A stretch of DNA of 64,000 nucleotides from Streptomyces tsukubensis (GCF_003932715.1 NZ_CP020700.1:2254501-2318500); one strand, 5' to 3'. Positions 1-8,580 are shown, numbered from the stretch's first letter. A program made the numbers and translations. Notes: generated by a model not told the origin, from the letters alone.

Positions 1-1
1 C

Positions 2-466
2 TTCCTCGCGTCGCTGCGGAGCCGTCCGCCGGAGGAGGCGCCGTTCGAGGCGATGCGGAACGCGGCCCTCGGGGCCTGGGACACGGTGGAGGAGGTGATC
101 GCGGAGATCGTGCCGGTCGAACTCCATATGCGGACGTATCTGATCATCGAGTCCACGCCCGCGCTGCTGGCCGTGCACATCCGCCGGTCGCTGAAGACGG
201 AGGAGACCCTCAGCCGGATCCTCGGCGAACGCGAGGGCCTCGACGTCGACACGGACCCGCGGCCGCGGCTCGCGGTGGCGGCGATGAGCGGTGCGATGCG
301 GGTGGCGGGCCGGCTCTGGGGCGAGGGCTCCGACCACAGCGTCCGGGCGATCCGCGAGCTGATCGCGCACTACATGGACCATCTGACACCGGCGCTCGTC
401 GGACCGTGGCGGGACCGACCGGAACAGGGGGCGGGCATCGGCCACAGCGAGCGTTTCCGGCCATAA
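2..466 (+). CDS. TetR-family transcriptional regulator, C-terminal part (5' truncated by window)
   Basis: The reading frame is open from base 2 and has no start inside the window, so this is the 3' end of a gene beginning upstream. The visible ~154 residues are helical, without membrane segments, and look like the ligand-binding C-terminal domain of TetR regulators (pattern RAIRELIAHYMDHLTPAL near the end). The DNA-binding N-terminus is not visible, so the family call rests on the C-terminal helix pattern only. The next gene starts 190 bp downstream on the same strand behind a hairpin, so it is probably not co-transcribed. Confidence 0.6.
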   Translation, partial: FLASLRSRPPEEAPFEAMRNAALGAWDTVEEVIAEIVPVELHMRTYLIIESTPALLAVHIRRSLKTEETLSRILGEREGLDVDTDPRPRLAVAAMSGAMRVAGRLWGEGSDHSVRAIRELIAHYMDHLTPALVGPWRDRPEQGAGIGHSERFRP

Positions 467-472
467 CCGGAA
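455..472 (+). terminator. Hairpin at the end of the truncated TetR gene
   Basis: Perfect 6-bp arms TTCCGG/CCGGAA around the loop CCATAA; the TAA stop codon of the upstream gene lies in the loop. No U-tract follows, as is usual in this GC range. Function as terminator is inferred from position. Confidence 0.4.
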
Positions 473-655
473 GCGAGGGTTTCCGGCGGCGGCCCCGGGC
501 CGGGCGGGGTCGGGAACATCCGCCGTCCCGGCACCCATCGGCCCGCCGCGATGACATTTCCGGTGAAGTAGCGGCCTGACGCGCGTAGAACATCGGAGAG
601 ACCGCTCCCTCCCGAAGGGGCGACGCGAGCGCTCCCGACCCCTACGATGATGTGT

Positions 656-1513
656 ATGGGTGATGTATTGGCCGGAATTCAAGCCACATGGGAGTTCACG
701 TCCGACTCCGTGCACATCCGCTTTGAACGGGGACACCGCACGCCGAGGCTGTTCTCGGCGCTCCGCGAACGCCGCATCCCCCACGAGGCGTTGGCGTCGG
801 TGGCACTCTCCCCGGGCAAGCGGGGAACCGTCGTTCTGCACGCCAGACCCCGGCCCGGTGCGGATCCGCTGATGGCCGCGGCGGCGGGCCAGCTGAAGGA
901 GGAGTGCGACCCCTACCGGCTGGTGCTGCCCGCCGACCGGGAGGACGCCGCCGTGTACTACCGCGACGCGCTCCGTGCCGTACTGCCCGCGGACGCCGCC
1001 CGGCCCGCCGTGCGGTACGTGGTGGCCGCGCCCGGCTCGCCCATCGCCTTCAAGGCGCACGACGGCCGGGCCTCCTTCGACGGCCGGTACGTGGACTTCC
1101 GCTGGTCGCGCACCGGCGCCTCGTCCACCAAGTGGAAAGCAGGCGACCAGAGTTTCGCCGTGGGCGAGCTGAGCGGGGTCGAATGGCGGACGCCCGAGAG
1201 CCTCGACGGCTATCTGCGGCTGCTGCGCCGGGTCCCGGAGCCCTCGCCGCCGGCCGGGGCCGCGAAGGATCCGGCGGCGGTGGTGTTCGGGGTGCGCAGC
1301 GGCTCGGTGCACGAGTCGCTGCCGTTCGCCGCGGCCGTACTGGAATCGGTCCAGCGCTCCGGCCCGGCACCGGCGCTCGCACTGAGCACGGCCCGCCGGG
1401 ACCCGGCGGACATCGCGGAGCGGATCCGGCACCTCGGGGAGCTGCGGGACGCAGGGCTGGTCACGGACGAGGAGTTCACCTCGAAGAAGACGGAGCTGCT
1501 GGCAGAGCTGTGA
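656..1513 (+). CDS. DUF4429 domain protein with C-terminal SHOCT motif
   Basis: About 285 residues. It contains two successive DUF4429-like beta-rich units (roughly 1-115 and 120-250) and ends in a short SHOCT-like helical hairpin (HLGELRDAGLVTDEEF). DUF4429 proteins are common in Streptomyces; their function is unknown. No signal peptide or membrane helix is seen. ATG codons also occur at 647 and 650. I prefer 656 because a TACGAT hexamer (643-648) lies exactly 7 nt before it, which fits a leaderless transcript, and because family members begin with MGDVL. It stands alone between the TetR tail and the two-component system. Confidence 0.8.
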   Translation: MGDVLAGIQATWEFTSDSVHIRFERGHRTPRLFSALRERRIPHEALASVALSPGKRGTVVLHARPRPGADPLMAAAAGQLKEECDPYRLVLPADREDAAVYYRDALRAVLPADAARPAVRYVVAAPGSPIAFKAHDGRASFDGRYVDFRWSRTGASSTKWKAGDQSFAVGELSGVEWRTPESLDGYLRLLRRVPEPSPPAGAAKDPAAVVFGVRSGSVHESLPFAAAVLESVQRSGPAPALALSTARRDPADIAERIRHLGELRDAGLVTDEEFTSKKTELLAEL

Positions 1514-1574
1514 GCCGCCCGAGGCGGGAGGGGCGGGAGGGGCCCGCCCCGGGGGCGGACCGGTGGCCGGGCCG

Positions 1575-1646
1575 GGGTAGTACCCGGGTATGACCCCCGT
1601 ACGAGCCCCGGGGTATGACGCCGCTGCTCACAGCGGTGCATAGCCT
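1575..1646 (+). promoter_or_regulatory. Triple GGGTA motif plus inverted repeat and -10 box before the histidine kinase gene
   Basis: GGGTAGTACCC (1575-1585), GGGTATGACCC (1586-1596) and GGGTATGACGC (1611-1621) form a row of near-palindromes. A further perfect hairpin CCGCTG-CTCA-CAGCGG follows at 1621-1636. TAGCCT at 1641-1646 ends 6 nt before the GTG start of the kinase gene, suggesting a leaderless promoter. The motif row is a candidate binding site, plausibly for the response regulator encoded downstream (autoregulation); that link is inference. Confidence 0.45.
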
Positions 1647-1652
1647 GGCAGG

Positions 1653-2954
1653 GTGACTCCCTCCTCCCCCCAGAGCCCGCTGTGGCCGACCGCCCGCGCG
1701 CAGGCGCGGCTGGTCCTCAGGGCCCTGCGGACACCGTCCCACCCGGCCACCCCGCTGCTCGGCGATTCCCCCCGGCGCTGGCTGCGCTACCTGCCGTACC
1801 TCGTGGTCACGGCCGCGGTCGCCGCACTGCTCCCGGTCACCGTGAACGTACTGACCACGGCCTACGGGCTCAACGCCGACGCGGCCTGGCCGCTGGCCGT
1901 CGCCCAGACGGCACCGCTGCTGATGGCACCGACCCGGCCGTTGCAGGCCTGGTGGCTGGTTTTCACCGCGGACGTGATCGGTGCGGCGTCCCTCACCGGA
2001 GCGGACACCGTGGGCAGCCCGTGGCCCTGGCCCCCGCCGGTGGTCGTCGGCTATCTGATCCTGATGGCCTTCCTCGGCCTGCGGGAGTCCCGCCCGGCCC
2101 TGATCGGGGTCTGGCTGACGACCGGAATCGCCGGGTTCGCCTGCGAGCTGCTGCGCTCGGAACTCAGCGACGGCGTCTGGGTGCTGCTGTTCATCCTCAC
2201 CGGAGTGGTGCTCGTGGCCACCGGCGCACTGCGCGAACGCGGCGACGCCCAGCGGAAACTGGCCGCGCAGGAGAGCATCAGCGAGGCCGAGCGGGCCCAG
2301 CGCACCCTGCTGGAGGAACGGACCCGGATCGCCCGGGAGCTGCACGACGTGGTCGCCCACCATATGTCCGTGATCACCGTGCAGGCCGACTCCGCGCCGT
2401 ACCGGATCCCGGGGCTGCCGGAGCAGGCGCGCGAGGAGTTCGGGACGATCGCGGCGAGCGCCCGGGAGTCCCTGACCGAGATGCGGCGGCTGCTGTCGGT
2501 GCTGCGCAGCGCGGACACCGGGGGCGAGCTGGCGCCGCAGCCGGGGATCACCCGGGTGCAGCAGCTGGTGGAGGCGACGGTACGGGCGGGGGTGCCCGCG
2601 GAGCTGTCGCTGAGCGTCGACCCGGCGCAGGTGCCGCAGGCGGTGGATCTGTCGGCGTACCGGATCGTGCAGGAGGCGCTGGCGAACGTGGTGCGGCATG
2701 CGCCGGGTGCGGTGACCCGGGTGTCGGTGGTGTCGGACGGCACGGATCTGACGGTCGTGGTCGTCAACGGGCCCGCCGGATCCCGGGCGGAGCCGCTGGA
2801 ACAAGCGGGTACGGGCCATGGGCTGGTCGGTATGCGGGAGCGCGTACGGTTGACGGGCGGCACGCTGGACACCGGTCCGCTGCCGGACGGTGGCTTCCGG
2901 GTGGCCGCGCGTCTGCCGCTGACCGCGCCCGGGACGGCGGAGGAAACCGCGTGA
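1653..2954 (+). CDS. Sensor histidine kinase, NarL/DesK-type (HisKA_3)
   Basis: 433 residues. Several hydrophobic helices fill residues ~45-190, followed by a short coiled linker and a HisKA_3 dimerisation domain whose phospho-acceptor is His231 in ARELHDVVAHH. The HATPase domain follows, with an N box around QEALANVVRHA and a glycine box GHGLVGMRERV. It is a membrane-bound sensor; the ligand cannot be read from the sequence. The GTG start follows a TAGCCT hexamer by 6 nt with no ribosome site. Its stop overlaps the start of the response regulator by 4 nt (GTGA), so the pair is translationally coupled. Confidence 0.9.
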   Translation: MTPSSPQSPLWPTARAQARLVLRALRTPSHPATPLLGDSPRRWLRYLPYLVVTAAVAALLPVTVNVLTTAYGLNADAAWPLAVAQTAPLLMAPTRPLQAWWLVFTADVIGAASLTGADTVGSPWPWPPPVVVGYLILMAFLGLRESRPALIGVWLTTGIAGFACELLRSELSDGVWVLLFILTGVVLVATGALRERGDAQRKLAAQESISEAERAQRTLLEERTRIARELHDVVAHHMSVITVQADSAPYRIPGLPEQAREEFGTIAASARESLTEMRRLLSVLRSADTGGELAPQPGITRVQQLVEATVRAGVPAELSLSVDPAQVPQAVDLSAYRIVQEALANVVRHAPGAVTRVSVVSDGTDLTVVVVNGPAGSRAEPLEQAGTGHGLVGMRERVRLTGGTLDTGPLPDGGFRVAARLPLTAPGTAEETA

Positions 2955-3628
2955 CCATCCGGGTGATCATCGTCGACGACCAGGCCATGGTGCGGGCGGG
3001 TTTCGCGGCGCTGCTGTCCGCACAGGCCGATATCGACGTCGTCGGGGAGGCACCGGACGGCCGGGCGGGGGTGGACGTGGCCCGCTCCGTCCACCCCGAT
3101 GTGGTCCTCATGGACGTCCGGATGCCGGAGATGGACGGTCTGGCGGCGGCCCGGGCGATTCTCAACCCGCCGGTGGGCGGGATGCATGTGCCGAAGGTAC
3201 TGATGCTGACCACCTTCGACGTGGACGACTATGTGTACGAGGCGCTGCGCGCCGGGGCGTCGGGCTTCCTCCTCAAGGACGCGCCCCCGGCGGACCTGAT
3301 CTCCGCGGTCCGGGTGGTCGCGGCGGGCGAGGCACTGCTGGCGCCGTCGGTGACCCGCCGGCTGATCGCCGACTTCGCGGCCCAGCGGCCCGCGCCCCGC
3401 CGGGACCCCTCGCTCCGGCTGAAGGCGCTGACGCCGCGCGAGACGGAGGTGCTGGAGCTGATCGCGCGGGGACTGTCCAACCAGGAGATCGCGAGCCGGC
3501 TCGTCGTCGCCGAGCAGACGGTGAAGACCCATATCGGCCGGGTCCTGGCCAAACTGGACCTGCGCGACCGGGCCCAGGCGGTGATCTTCGCCTACGAGTC
3601 GGGGCTGGTACGCCCTGGCGGCGTCTAG
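2951..3628 (+). CDS. Response regulator, NarL/LuxR family
   Basis: 225 residues. The receiver domain has the acidic pair at residues 9-10, the phospho-acceptor Asp55 (VVLMDVRMP) and the conserved Lys in FLLKDAPP. The C-terminal LuxR-type HTH starts at LTPRETEVLELIARG and includes the recognition helix VAEQTVKTHIGRVLAKL. It is the cognate partner of the overlapping kinase gene. The GTG start is fixed by the 4-nt overlap. Targets are unknown, but the repeated GGGTA motifs upstream of the kinase are an obvious candidate for autoregulation. Confidence 0.93.
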   Translation: MTIRVIIVDDQAMVRAGFAALLSAQADIDVVGEAPDGRAGVDVARSVHPDVVLMDVRMPEMDGLAAARAILNPPVGGMHVPKVLMLTTFDVDDYVYEALRAGASGFLLKDAPPADLISAVRVVAAGEALLAPSVTRRLIADFAAQRPAPRRDPSLRLKALTPRETEVLELIARGLSNQEIASRLVVAEQTVKTHIGRVLAKLDLRDRAQAVIFAYESGLVRPGGV

Positions 3629-3706
3629 GCGCCGCGGTTTCCCCGGGGGCGGGGGCGCGGGGGCCGTGCCGCGCGGGCGGCGTGCCCGGTCCTGAGGCTT
3701 GGAGAG

Positions 3707-3779
3707 CGCCCGGCCGGGCGAGGGACGTCCCCCGGCCATCGACCGTGAGCGCTTATCGCGCAGTTCCTCGCGCCCCTAA
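3707..3779 (+). repeat. Dispersed intergenic palindromic repeat, copy 1
   Basis: Contains the palindrome CGCCCGGCCGGGCG and the block TCGCGCAGTTCCTCGCGCCC (3756-3775). The same two blocks recur between 11172 and 11610 in both orientations. It sits between two convergent genes. Confidence 0.7.
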
Positions 3780-3853
3780 GGGCCTCCGCCCTCAGGCTCC
3801 TTCGTGGCCGCACGAGCGACTGGCAGTCCGGAGAAGCCGGATGGGGGGAGAGG

Positions 3854-4765
3854 TCAGGCAGAGCGCTTGCGGAACTGGGTGATCAGCGCCGCGTAGCTGT
3901 TCTCTGCGTGGCCGTCGGCGGCCGCGCGCTCGGCCAGGTTCAGGAAGAGATTCGGCAGCTCGGTGCTGACGCCGAGCGCCTCGCTCTCGTGGAGCAGATG
4001 CTCCATCCCGCCCCTGTGGACGGCAACAGTGGCATCGGTGGCCGGATAGTCGCCGTCGTCTATCTGCCGCGCGTACGCCGAGACATAGTCGGCCGTCACA
4101 TTGATCGCGGTCCTGGCCAAGGGCGCGAAAGTCGTCGCCTTGACGTTCGCGGTGCCCAGCAGCGCGGCACCCTGCAGGAAGCCGTTCAGGGCACCCCACA
4201 TGATGCCCAGGATGGACATGTCGTACAGGGCGGACAGGCCGTGGTCCTCGTCGAGGTAGACGGTTCCGGCCTCACCGAGTGCCTGCAGGGTGGCTTGGTG
4301 CACCTCGAAGGCGGCCTTCGAGCCGGAGTACAGCAGCGTGGCTTCGGCGGTGCCGATGGCCTGGGGAAGGGCGAGGATCGCCCCGTCGAGGTACGTGCTG
4401 TCGAACTCGGCCGCCCACCGGGCGGCTTCGCGTGCCTGGGTGGAACTGGAGGTGGTCAGGTTGAGAAGGGTACGGCCGGCCAGTGAGGAGCCGACCGGGT
4501 CCAGCAACTCGTACACGGTGTCGTAGTCCGAGACGCAGACGACGACGAGCGGGCTCGCCTCGACCGCGCTCCTGACCGATTCGGCCAGGGTGGCGCCGTC
4601 GGCGACGAGATCGTCGGCCTTGGCTGCCGAGCGGTTCCAGACGGTGGTCGGGTGACCGTTCGCCAGGAAGGCCGCGGCCAGCGCGTGGCCCATCAGTCCC
4701 AGGCCGACCACGGTGACCGGCGTTCGCGAGGCGGAAGGGACGGAAGGGGTGGAAGGGGTGGACAT
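3854..4765 (-). CDS. NAD(P)-dependent oxidoreductase, imine-reductase/6PGDH-like
   Basis: 303 residues. The N-terminal Rossmann domain opens with VTVVGLGLMGHALAAAFLAN (GxGxxG) followed by WNRSAAKADDLVADGA, as in 3-hydroxyisobutyrate dehydrogenases and imine reductases. The C-terminal half (YDMSILGIMWGALNGFLQGA) matches the all-helical imine-reductase dimerisation domain. Substrate unknown. I place the start at 4765 because AGGAG stands 6 nt before it; an in-frame ATG at 4822 would add 19 residues encoded by the hexanucleotide repeat. The gene lies 100 bp behind the SnoaL gene and is probably controlled by the divergent TetR. Confidence 0.85.
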   Translation of the reverse strand: MSTPSTPSVPSASRTPVTVVGLGLMGHALAAAFLANGHPTTVWNRSAAKADDLVADGATLAESVRSAVEASPLVVVCVSDYDTVYELLDPVGSSLAGRTLLNLTTSSSTQAREAARWAAEFDSTYLDGAILALPQAIGTAEATLLYSGSKAAFEVHQATLQALGEAGTVYLDEDHGLSALYDMSILGIMWGALNGFLQGAALLGTANVKATTFAPLARTAINVTADYVSAYARQIDDGDYPATDATVAVHRGGMEHLLHESEALGVSTELPNLFLNLAERAAADGHAENSYAALITQFRKRSA

Positions 4766-4786
4766 AGGTGCTCCTGCGTCTGTGGC

Positions 4787-4816
4787 GGTGTAGGTGTAGG
4801 TGTAGGTGTAGGTGTC
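4787..4816. repeat. GGTGTA hexanucleotide tandem repeat
   Basis: Four exact GGTGTA units and a fifth imperfect one, in the 100-bp leader between the SnoaL and reductase genes. Read on the minus strand from the ATG at 4822 it encodes alternating Thr-Tyr, so it could be an in-frame N-terminal extension, or an untranslated spacer whose length can vary. Confidence 0.8.
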
Positions 4817-4865
4817 TGTCATGTGGTGCAGGCCGCGGCGGGTGGCCGGCGGTGCTGCGGGGGCC

Positions 4866-5198
4866 TCAGGCGAAGAACCCGACGACGCTGCGAATACGGC
4901 CCCCGGTGAACTCGACGACGTCGTAACCGGTGGTGGCGGTGCCGAGTTTCCAGGTGAACAGCGCACGGTCGTGGTGGGCGCCGACCACGGTGTCGAGGGT
5001 GAACTCCAGATCACCGAAACCCTCCCGGGCCCGGTCGATCACCTCGGACAGTTCGGCGTGCCCGCGCAGGCCCGCGTTGTTGGGGTCGGTGTAGACCGAG
5101 TCCTCGGTGAAGACGGACTTCATCAGCTCCCTTCGAGCGGCGGCGTCCCGCTCGTTCCAGATGTCGAGGTAGGCGCGGATCACATCGGTGGTGCTCAC
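4866..5198 (-). CDS. SnoaL-like / NTF2-fold protein
   Basis: 110 residues with the NTF2-like pattern of an N-terminal helix (TTDVIRAYLDIWNERD), a central acidic loop (EDSVYTDPNNAGLRGHAEL) and a curved C-terminal sheet. Members are polyketide cyclases, isomerases or uncharacterised. The GTG start at 5198 has AAGGAG 7 nt upstream. First gene of the minus-strand unit with the imine-reductase-like gene; its promoter overlaps a TetR-type palindrome. Exact reaction cannot be deduced. Confidence 0.82.
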   Translation of the reverse strand: MSTTDVIRAYLDIWNERDAAARRELMKSVFTEDSVYTDPNNAGLRGHAELSEVIDRAREGFGDLEFTLDTVVGAHHDRALFTWKLGTATTGYDVVEFTGGRIRSVVGFFA

Positions 5199-5245
5199 TT
5201 GTCGGCTCCTTGATCTGCCGTCTGCCGTCTGCCGTTCTCTTTCTA

Positions 5246-5299
5246 TACGGCGTGTAGAGATTACACGACGTAGATTAAACCAACTCTGTAAACTGTCAA
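5246..5299 (-). promoter_or_regulatory. Divergent promoter with TetR-type operator
   Basis: TACGGCGTGTA (5246-5256) and TACACGACGTA (5262-5272) form 11-bp arms with one mismatch and a 5-bp spacer. On the minus strand TTGACA (5299-5294) and TAATCT (5277-5272) are spaced 16 bp, which puts the transcription start inside the palindrome. On the plus strand TAAACT (5289-5294) ends 7 nt before the GTG of the tetR gene. One bound repressor could therefore cover both promoters. Confidence 0.65.
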
Positions 5300-5301
5300 G
5301 C

Positions 5302-6018
5302 GTGAGCGACCACACCACGAGCCGCCGCGACCGGCTGCGCGCCCAGACCAGCGCCGAGATCAAGGCGATCTCGATGAAACTCATGGCGGACGGCGGCCCG
5401 AACGCGATCTCCCTGCGCGCCATTGCCCGTGAGATGGGCATGACGGCCGGCGCGATCTACAGCTACTTCGCCACCCGCGACGACCTGATCACCACGCTCA
5501 TCGGTGACGTCTACACCTCGGCGGTCGACGCCGCCGAGGCCGCCCGTGACGCGGTGCCGGAAAGCGATCCGGGCGGCCGGATCCTGGCCTGGGCCGAAGC
5601 CATGCGCGACTGGGCGCTGGCCAACCCGCAGGGCTTCCGGCTGATCTACGGTGACCCGGTGCCCGGCTATCGCCCGCCCGCCGACGGCCCCGGCCACCAA
5701 GCCGAACTGCGCGCCTGCAACGGACTGGTCGGCCTTGTCGCCGCAGCCCGGCCGACGGTCCTGGCACGCCGGTCCGAGGACCGTGCCTACCACTGGGACG
5801 ACTTCGACCCGGACCTGGTGGCCCATGTCCGGGAGGACTTTCCGGATCTGCCACCGGCAGGCCTCGCGATGACGCTGAGCGTGTGGGGCCGTATGCACGG
5901 GCTCATGGCCCTGGAGATCTACGGCCATCTGCGCACCTTCATCCACGACCCGGCCACCGTCTACCGCGACGAGATGCGCGACTTCACCGCTTCTCTCGGC
6001 CTCGGCCCCGGATCGTGA
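5302..6018 (+). CDS. TetR-family transcriptional repressor
   Basis: 238 residues. The N-terminal HTH includes LRAIAREMGMTAGAIYSYF, followed by the usual DDLITTLIGDVY helix; the C-terminus is of the TetR_C WHG type. Divergent from the SnoaL/reductase pair, which it probably represses together with itself through the palindrome at 5246-5272. The GTG start at 5302 is supported by a TAAACT hexamer exactly 7 nt upstream and the absence of a ribosome site, i.e. a likely leaderless mRNA. The inducer is unknown; the neighbouring reductase substrate is a natural guess. Confidence 0.88.
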   Translation: MSDHTTSRRDRLRAQTSAEIKAISMKLMADGGPNAISLRAIAREMGMTAGAIYSYFATRDDLITTLIGDVYTSAVDAAEAARDAVPESDPGGRILAWAEAMRDWALANPQGFRLIYGDPVPGYRPPADGPGHQAELRACNGLVGLVAAARPTVLARRSEDRAYHWDDFDPDLVAHVREDFPDLPPAGLAMTLSVWGRMHGLMALEIYGHLRTFIHDPATVYRDEMRDFTASLGLGPGS

Positions 6019-6206
6019 CCGTCACCGCGACCCGTGCTCGGCGGTATCTGCCGTACCGGACCCCGTAGCCGCCGGGTCGCCCCACCCCTACCCCGGTACG
6101 ACAGTGCGGTTGGCTCTCCGGTGGGACGTGCCGGCCGGTGCCGTCTTCTTACCTTCCTCCCCGGTCGGACCCGCACCGGCGGGCCGTTGAGGGAGGGGAG
6201 ACGGCG

Positions 6207-7250
6207 ATGCGCCGGTCCGGAAGGCTCAGGAGGAGGCTGCTCGCCGTCGTACTCGTCGCGGTCTCGGTCGCGGGGACGGCGGGGTGGGTGTCGGGGAACG
6301 CCCAGCAGCCGGTGGTCGGGCCGCCGCCCGGCACCGCCGCATGGAACGCCGACCGGGTACTGGGCCGGGCGCTGCCCGATCCGGCGAGCGCCGAACCCCG
6401 GGAGGTCGCCGCCTTCTTCGAGGGGCTCGGGCCGCAGGCGCGGCAGGGGCTGGTGGAGCGGCATCCGCTCGTCGTCGGCAATCTCGACGGCGCTCCGGTG
6501 GAGACCCGGTACGCGGCCAACGCCCGGGCCGTGCGCGGGACGGCGTACGAGCGGCTGGCCCGGGACGGGCGGCGGATCCTCGCCTTCGACCCGCGCGGAC
6601 GCGGACAGGTCGCCGAGGTGTACGGGGACCTGGGGCGGGCCCGGCACATCGCCGTGCTCGTGCCGGGGTCGGACATCGACGCGGGCAACTTCGACCGGGC
6701 GGGCCGGGGACACCGCGGCCCCTCGGGCATGGCGGCGGCGCTGCACGGGGCCGCGGGCGGCACCACGGCCGTGATCGTCTGGACCGGCTACACCACCCCC
6801 GTCGGCGTCGGAGCCGACGCGGCCACCGGCCGGCTCGCCGAGGCCGGGGCACCGCGGCTGGCCCGCTTCACCCGGGGACTGACCGCGGCCGGCGCCGCCC
6901 GTCCCAGCCTGTTCTGCCACAGCTACGGCTCCGTGGTCTGCGGTCTGGCCGCCGACCGGGCCGACGCCTCCGACCTGGTCGCCTTCGGCTCCCCCGGGAT
7001 GCGCGCGGACTCCGTACGAGAGCTGCGGACCAGCGCCCGGGTATGGGCCGCCAAGGACCCCGACGACTGGATCTCCCGGGTGCCCCATGTCCGCCTCTTC
7101 GGGCTCGGCCACGGCGAGGACCCCACCTCCGCCGCCTTCGGTGCCCGCCGGGTGCCGGTCGAGGACGCACGCGGCCACGACGGCTACTTCGCGCCCGGTA
7201 CCGATTCCCTCCGCGCCTTCGCCGCCATCGCCCGGGGAGAGGCCCGATGA
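6207..7250 (+). CDS. Exported alpha/beta hydrolase (DUF1023 type)
   Basis: 347 residues. The N-terminus has six basic residues then a hydrophobic segment (LLAVVLVAVSVAGTAGWV), i.e. a signal peptide or anchor. The C-terminal two thirds is an alpha/beta hydrolase: nucleophile elbow CHSYGSVVC (GxSxG-like), acid in KDPDDWISRVPHV and a late catalytic His in DARGHDGYF. This matches the Abhydrolase_8/DUF1023 group, whose substrates are mostly unknown. The ATG at 6207 has GGGAGGGGAG just upstream. It overlaps the acyltransferase gene by 4 nt (ATGA), so the two probably act on the same cell-envelope or extracellular substrate. Confidence 0.85.
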   Translation: MRRSGRLRRRLLAVVLVAVSVAGTAGWVSGNAQQPVVGPPPGTAAWNADRVLGRALPDPASAEPREVAAFFEGLGPQARQGLVERHPLVVGNLDGAPVETRYAANARAVRGTAYERLARDGRRILAFDPRGRGQVAEVYGDLGRARHIAVLVPGSDIDAGNFDRAGRGHRGPSGMAAALHGAAGGTTAVIVWTGYTTPVGVGADAATGRLAEAGAPRLARFTRGLTAAGAARPSLFCHSYGSVVCGLAADRADASDLVAFGSPGMRADSVRELRTSARVWAAKDPDDWISRVPHVRLFGLGHGEDPTSAAFGARRVPVEDARGHDGYFAPGTDSLRAFAAIARGEAR

Positions 7251-8509
7251 CCGGCGCCGACCGTGCTGCCCGTACGGCCCCGGAGCGGACGAGCCGGTTC
7301 ACCGCGTTCGCCGCGTTCGCCGCGCGCGTCGACCGCCGTACCCCGGCCGACCGGGACCGGGCGGTGGACGGACTGCGCGCCGTCGCTCTGCTCGCCGTAC
7401 CGCTCGGCCACTGGCTGCTCGGCGGCCTCGAACGCGGCGACGACGGCGCGCTGCGCAACGCCAGCCCGCTCTCCGCGTTCGGCTTCTTCGCGCCGGTGAG
7501 CTGGGTGCTCCAGCTGCTGGGCATCTTCTTCCTGGTCGGTGGCTACGCCTCCGTACGCTCCTATCACCGCCGTACCGGCACCACCACCGCCTGGCTGCGG
7601 GGACGGGTGGCCCGGCTGGGGCGGCCGGTCCTCGGTGTCGCCGCCGTCTGGGCCGTACTGATCCCCGTCCTGTCCCTGCTCGGTGTCCCGGGGACGACGC
7701 TGCGCACCGGGTCGACCCTGGTGGTCCAGCCGCTGTGGTTCGTCGGCGTCTACACCGTGGTGACCGCCCTGACCCCGTACTGCGTCCGGGTCTCCCGGGC
7801 CCTGGGCTGCTGGGCCGCCGCCCCGCTGCTGCTGTCCGTCGCAGCGGTGGATCTGCTGCGGTACGGGCCCTGGGCGGACGCCGTGCCGTCGTGGCTCGGG
7901 CTGCTCACGATCCTGCCGGGCTGGCTGTTCGGCTATCAGCTCGGGGTGAGCTGGGGCGAGGGGCGGATCGACCGGGCCCGGGCCCGGGTGCTGCTGTTCG
8001 GCGGCGCCGCGCTCTTCGCCGTACTGCTGCTGTTCTTCGGCTATCCGGCGTCGATGGTCGGCGTTCCGGGCGAGGCCAGGACCAATTCGCATCCGCCGTC
8101 GCTGCTGGTGCTCGCGCTGGCCGCGGCCCAGAGCGGGGCGGCGATCCTGCTGCGGGAGCGGATCGGGCGGTGGCTGGCCCGGCCGAAGCTCTGGGCCCCG
8201 GTCGTGGTGGTCAATCTGTCGGCGATGACGATCCTGTGCTGGCACCAGACGGCGATGCTGGCGGCCGCGGTGCCGGGCTCGTACGCCGGTGAGCAGGCCG
8301 GTCTGACCACCGCGCCCGACACCGTCGGCTGGGTGCTGGCCCGGATCGCCTGGCTGCCGCTGTTCGCCGTGCTGCTGGTGCTCATCGGGCGGTACGCGCG
8401 GGTCTTCGAGGCGCCGTGGCACACCGGCACCCGGGCCTCGGCCGCGCTCCGGGCGCTGGCCGGGCTGCTGGCGGCGGGATTCGCGGTCTTCGCGCTGGGG
8501 CCGGGATGA
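7247..8509 (+). CDS. Integral membrane acyltransferase (acyltransferase-3 family)
   Basis: 420 residues with about ten hydrophobic helices from residue 45 onward. VDGLRAVALLAVPLGHW carries the conserved early His of acyltransferase-3 proteins, and SYHRRTGTTTAWLRGRVARL is the typical cytosolic basic loop. Such proteins O-acylate glycans, lipids or secondary metabolites at the membrane. The start overlaps the hydrolase stop by 4 nt, so the two genes are coupled. Acyl donor and acceptor cannot be read from the sequence. Confidence 0.83.
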   Translation: MTGADRAARTAPERTSRFTAFAAFAARVDRRTPADRDRAVDGLRAVALLAVPLGHWLLGGLERGDDGALRNASPLSAFGFFAPVSWVLQLLGIFFLVGGYASVRSYHRRTGTTTAWLRGRVARLGRPVLGVAAVWAVLIPVLSLLGVPGTTLRTGSTLVVQPLWFVGVYTVVTALTPYCVRVSRALGCWAAAPLLLSVAAVDLLRYGPWADAVPSWLGLLTILPGWLFGYQLGVSWGEGRIDRARARVLLFGGAALFAVLLLFFGYPASMVGVPGEARTNSHPPSLLVLALAAAQSGAAILLRERIGRWLARPKLWAPVVVVNLSAMTILCWHQTAMLAAAVPGSYAGEQAGLTTAPDTVGWVLARIAWLPLFAVLLVLIGRYARVFEAPWHTGTRASAALRALAGLLAAGFAVFALGPG

Positions 8510-8551
8510 CCGGGCTCAACGGAGAAGCCGGAGAAGCCGGACGGAAACGGA

Positions 8552-8580
8552 CTCGGCCGGGCACCCGTCGCCCGGCCGAG
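8552..8580. terminator. Bidirectional terminator hairpin
   Basis: Perfect 11-bp stem CTCGGCCGGGC/GCCCGGCCGAG with a 7-nt loop, between the convergent acyltransferase and aldo/keto reductase genes. Confidence 0.75.
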
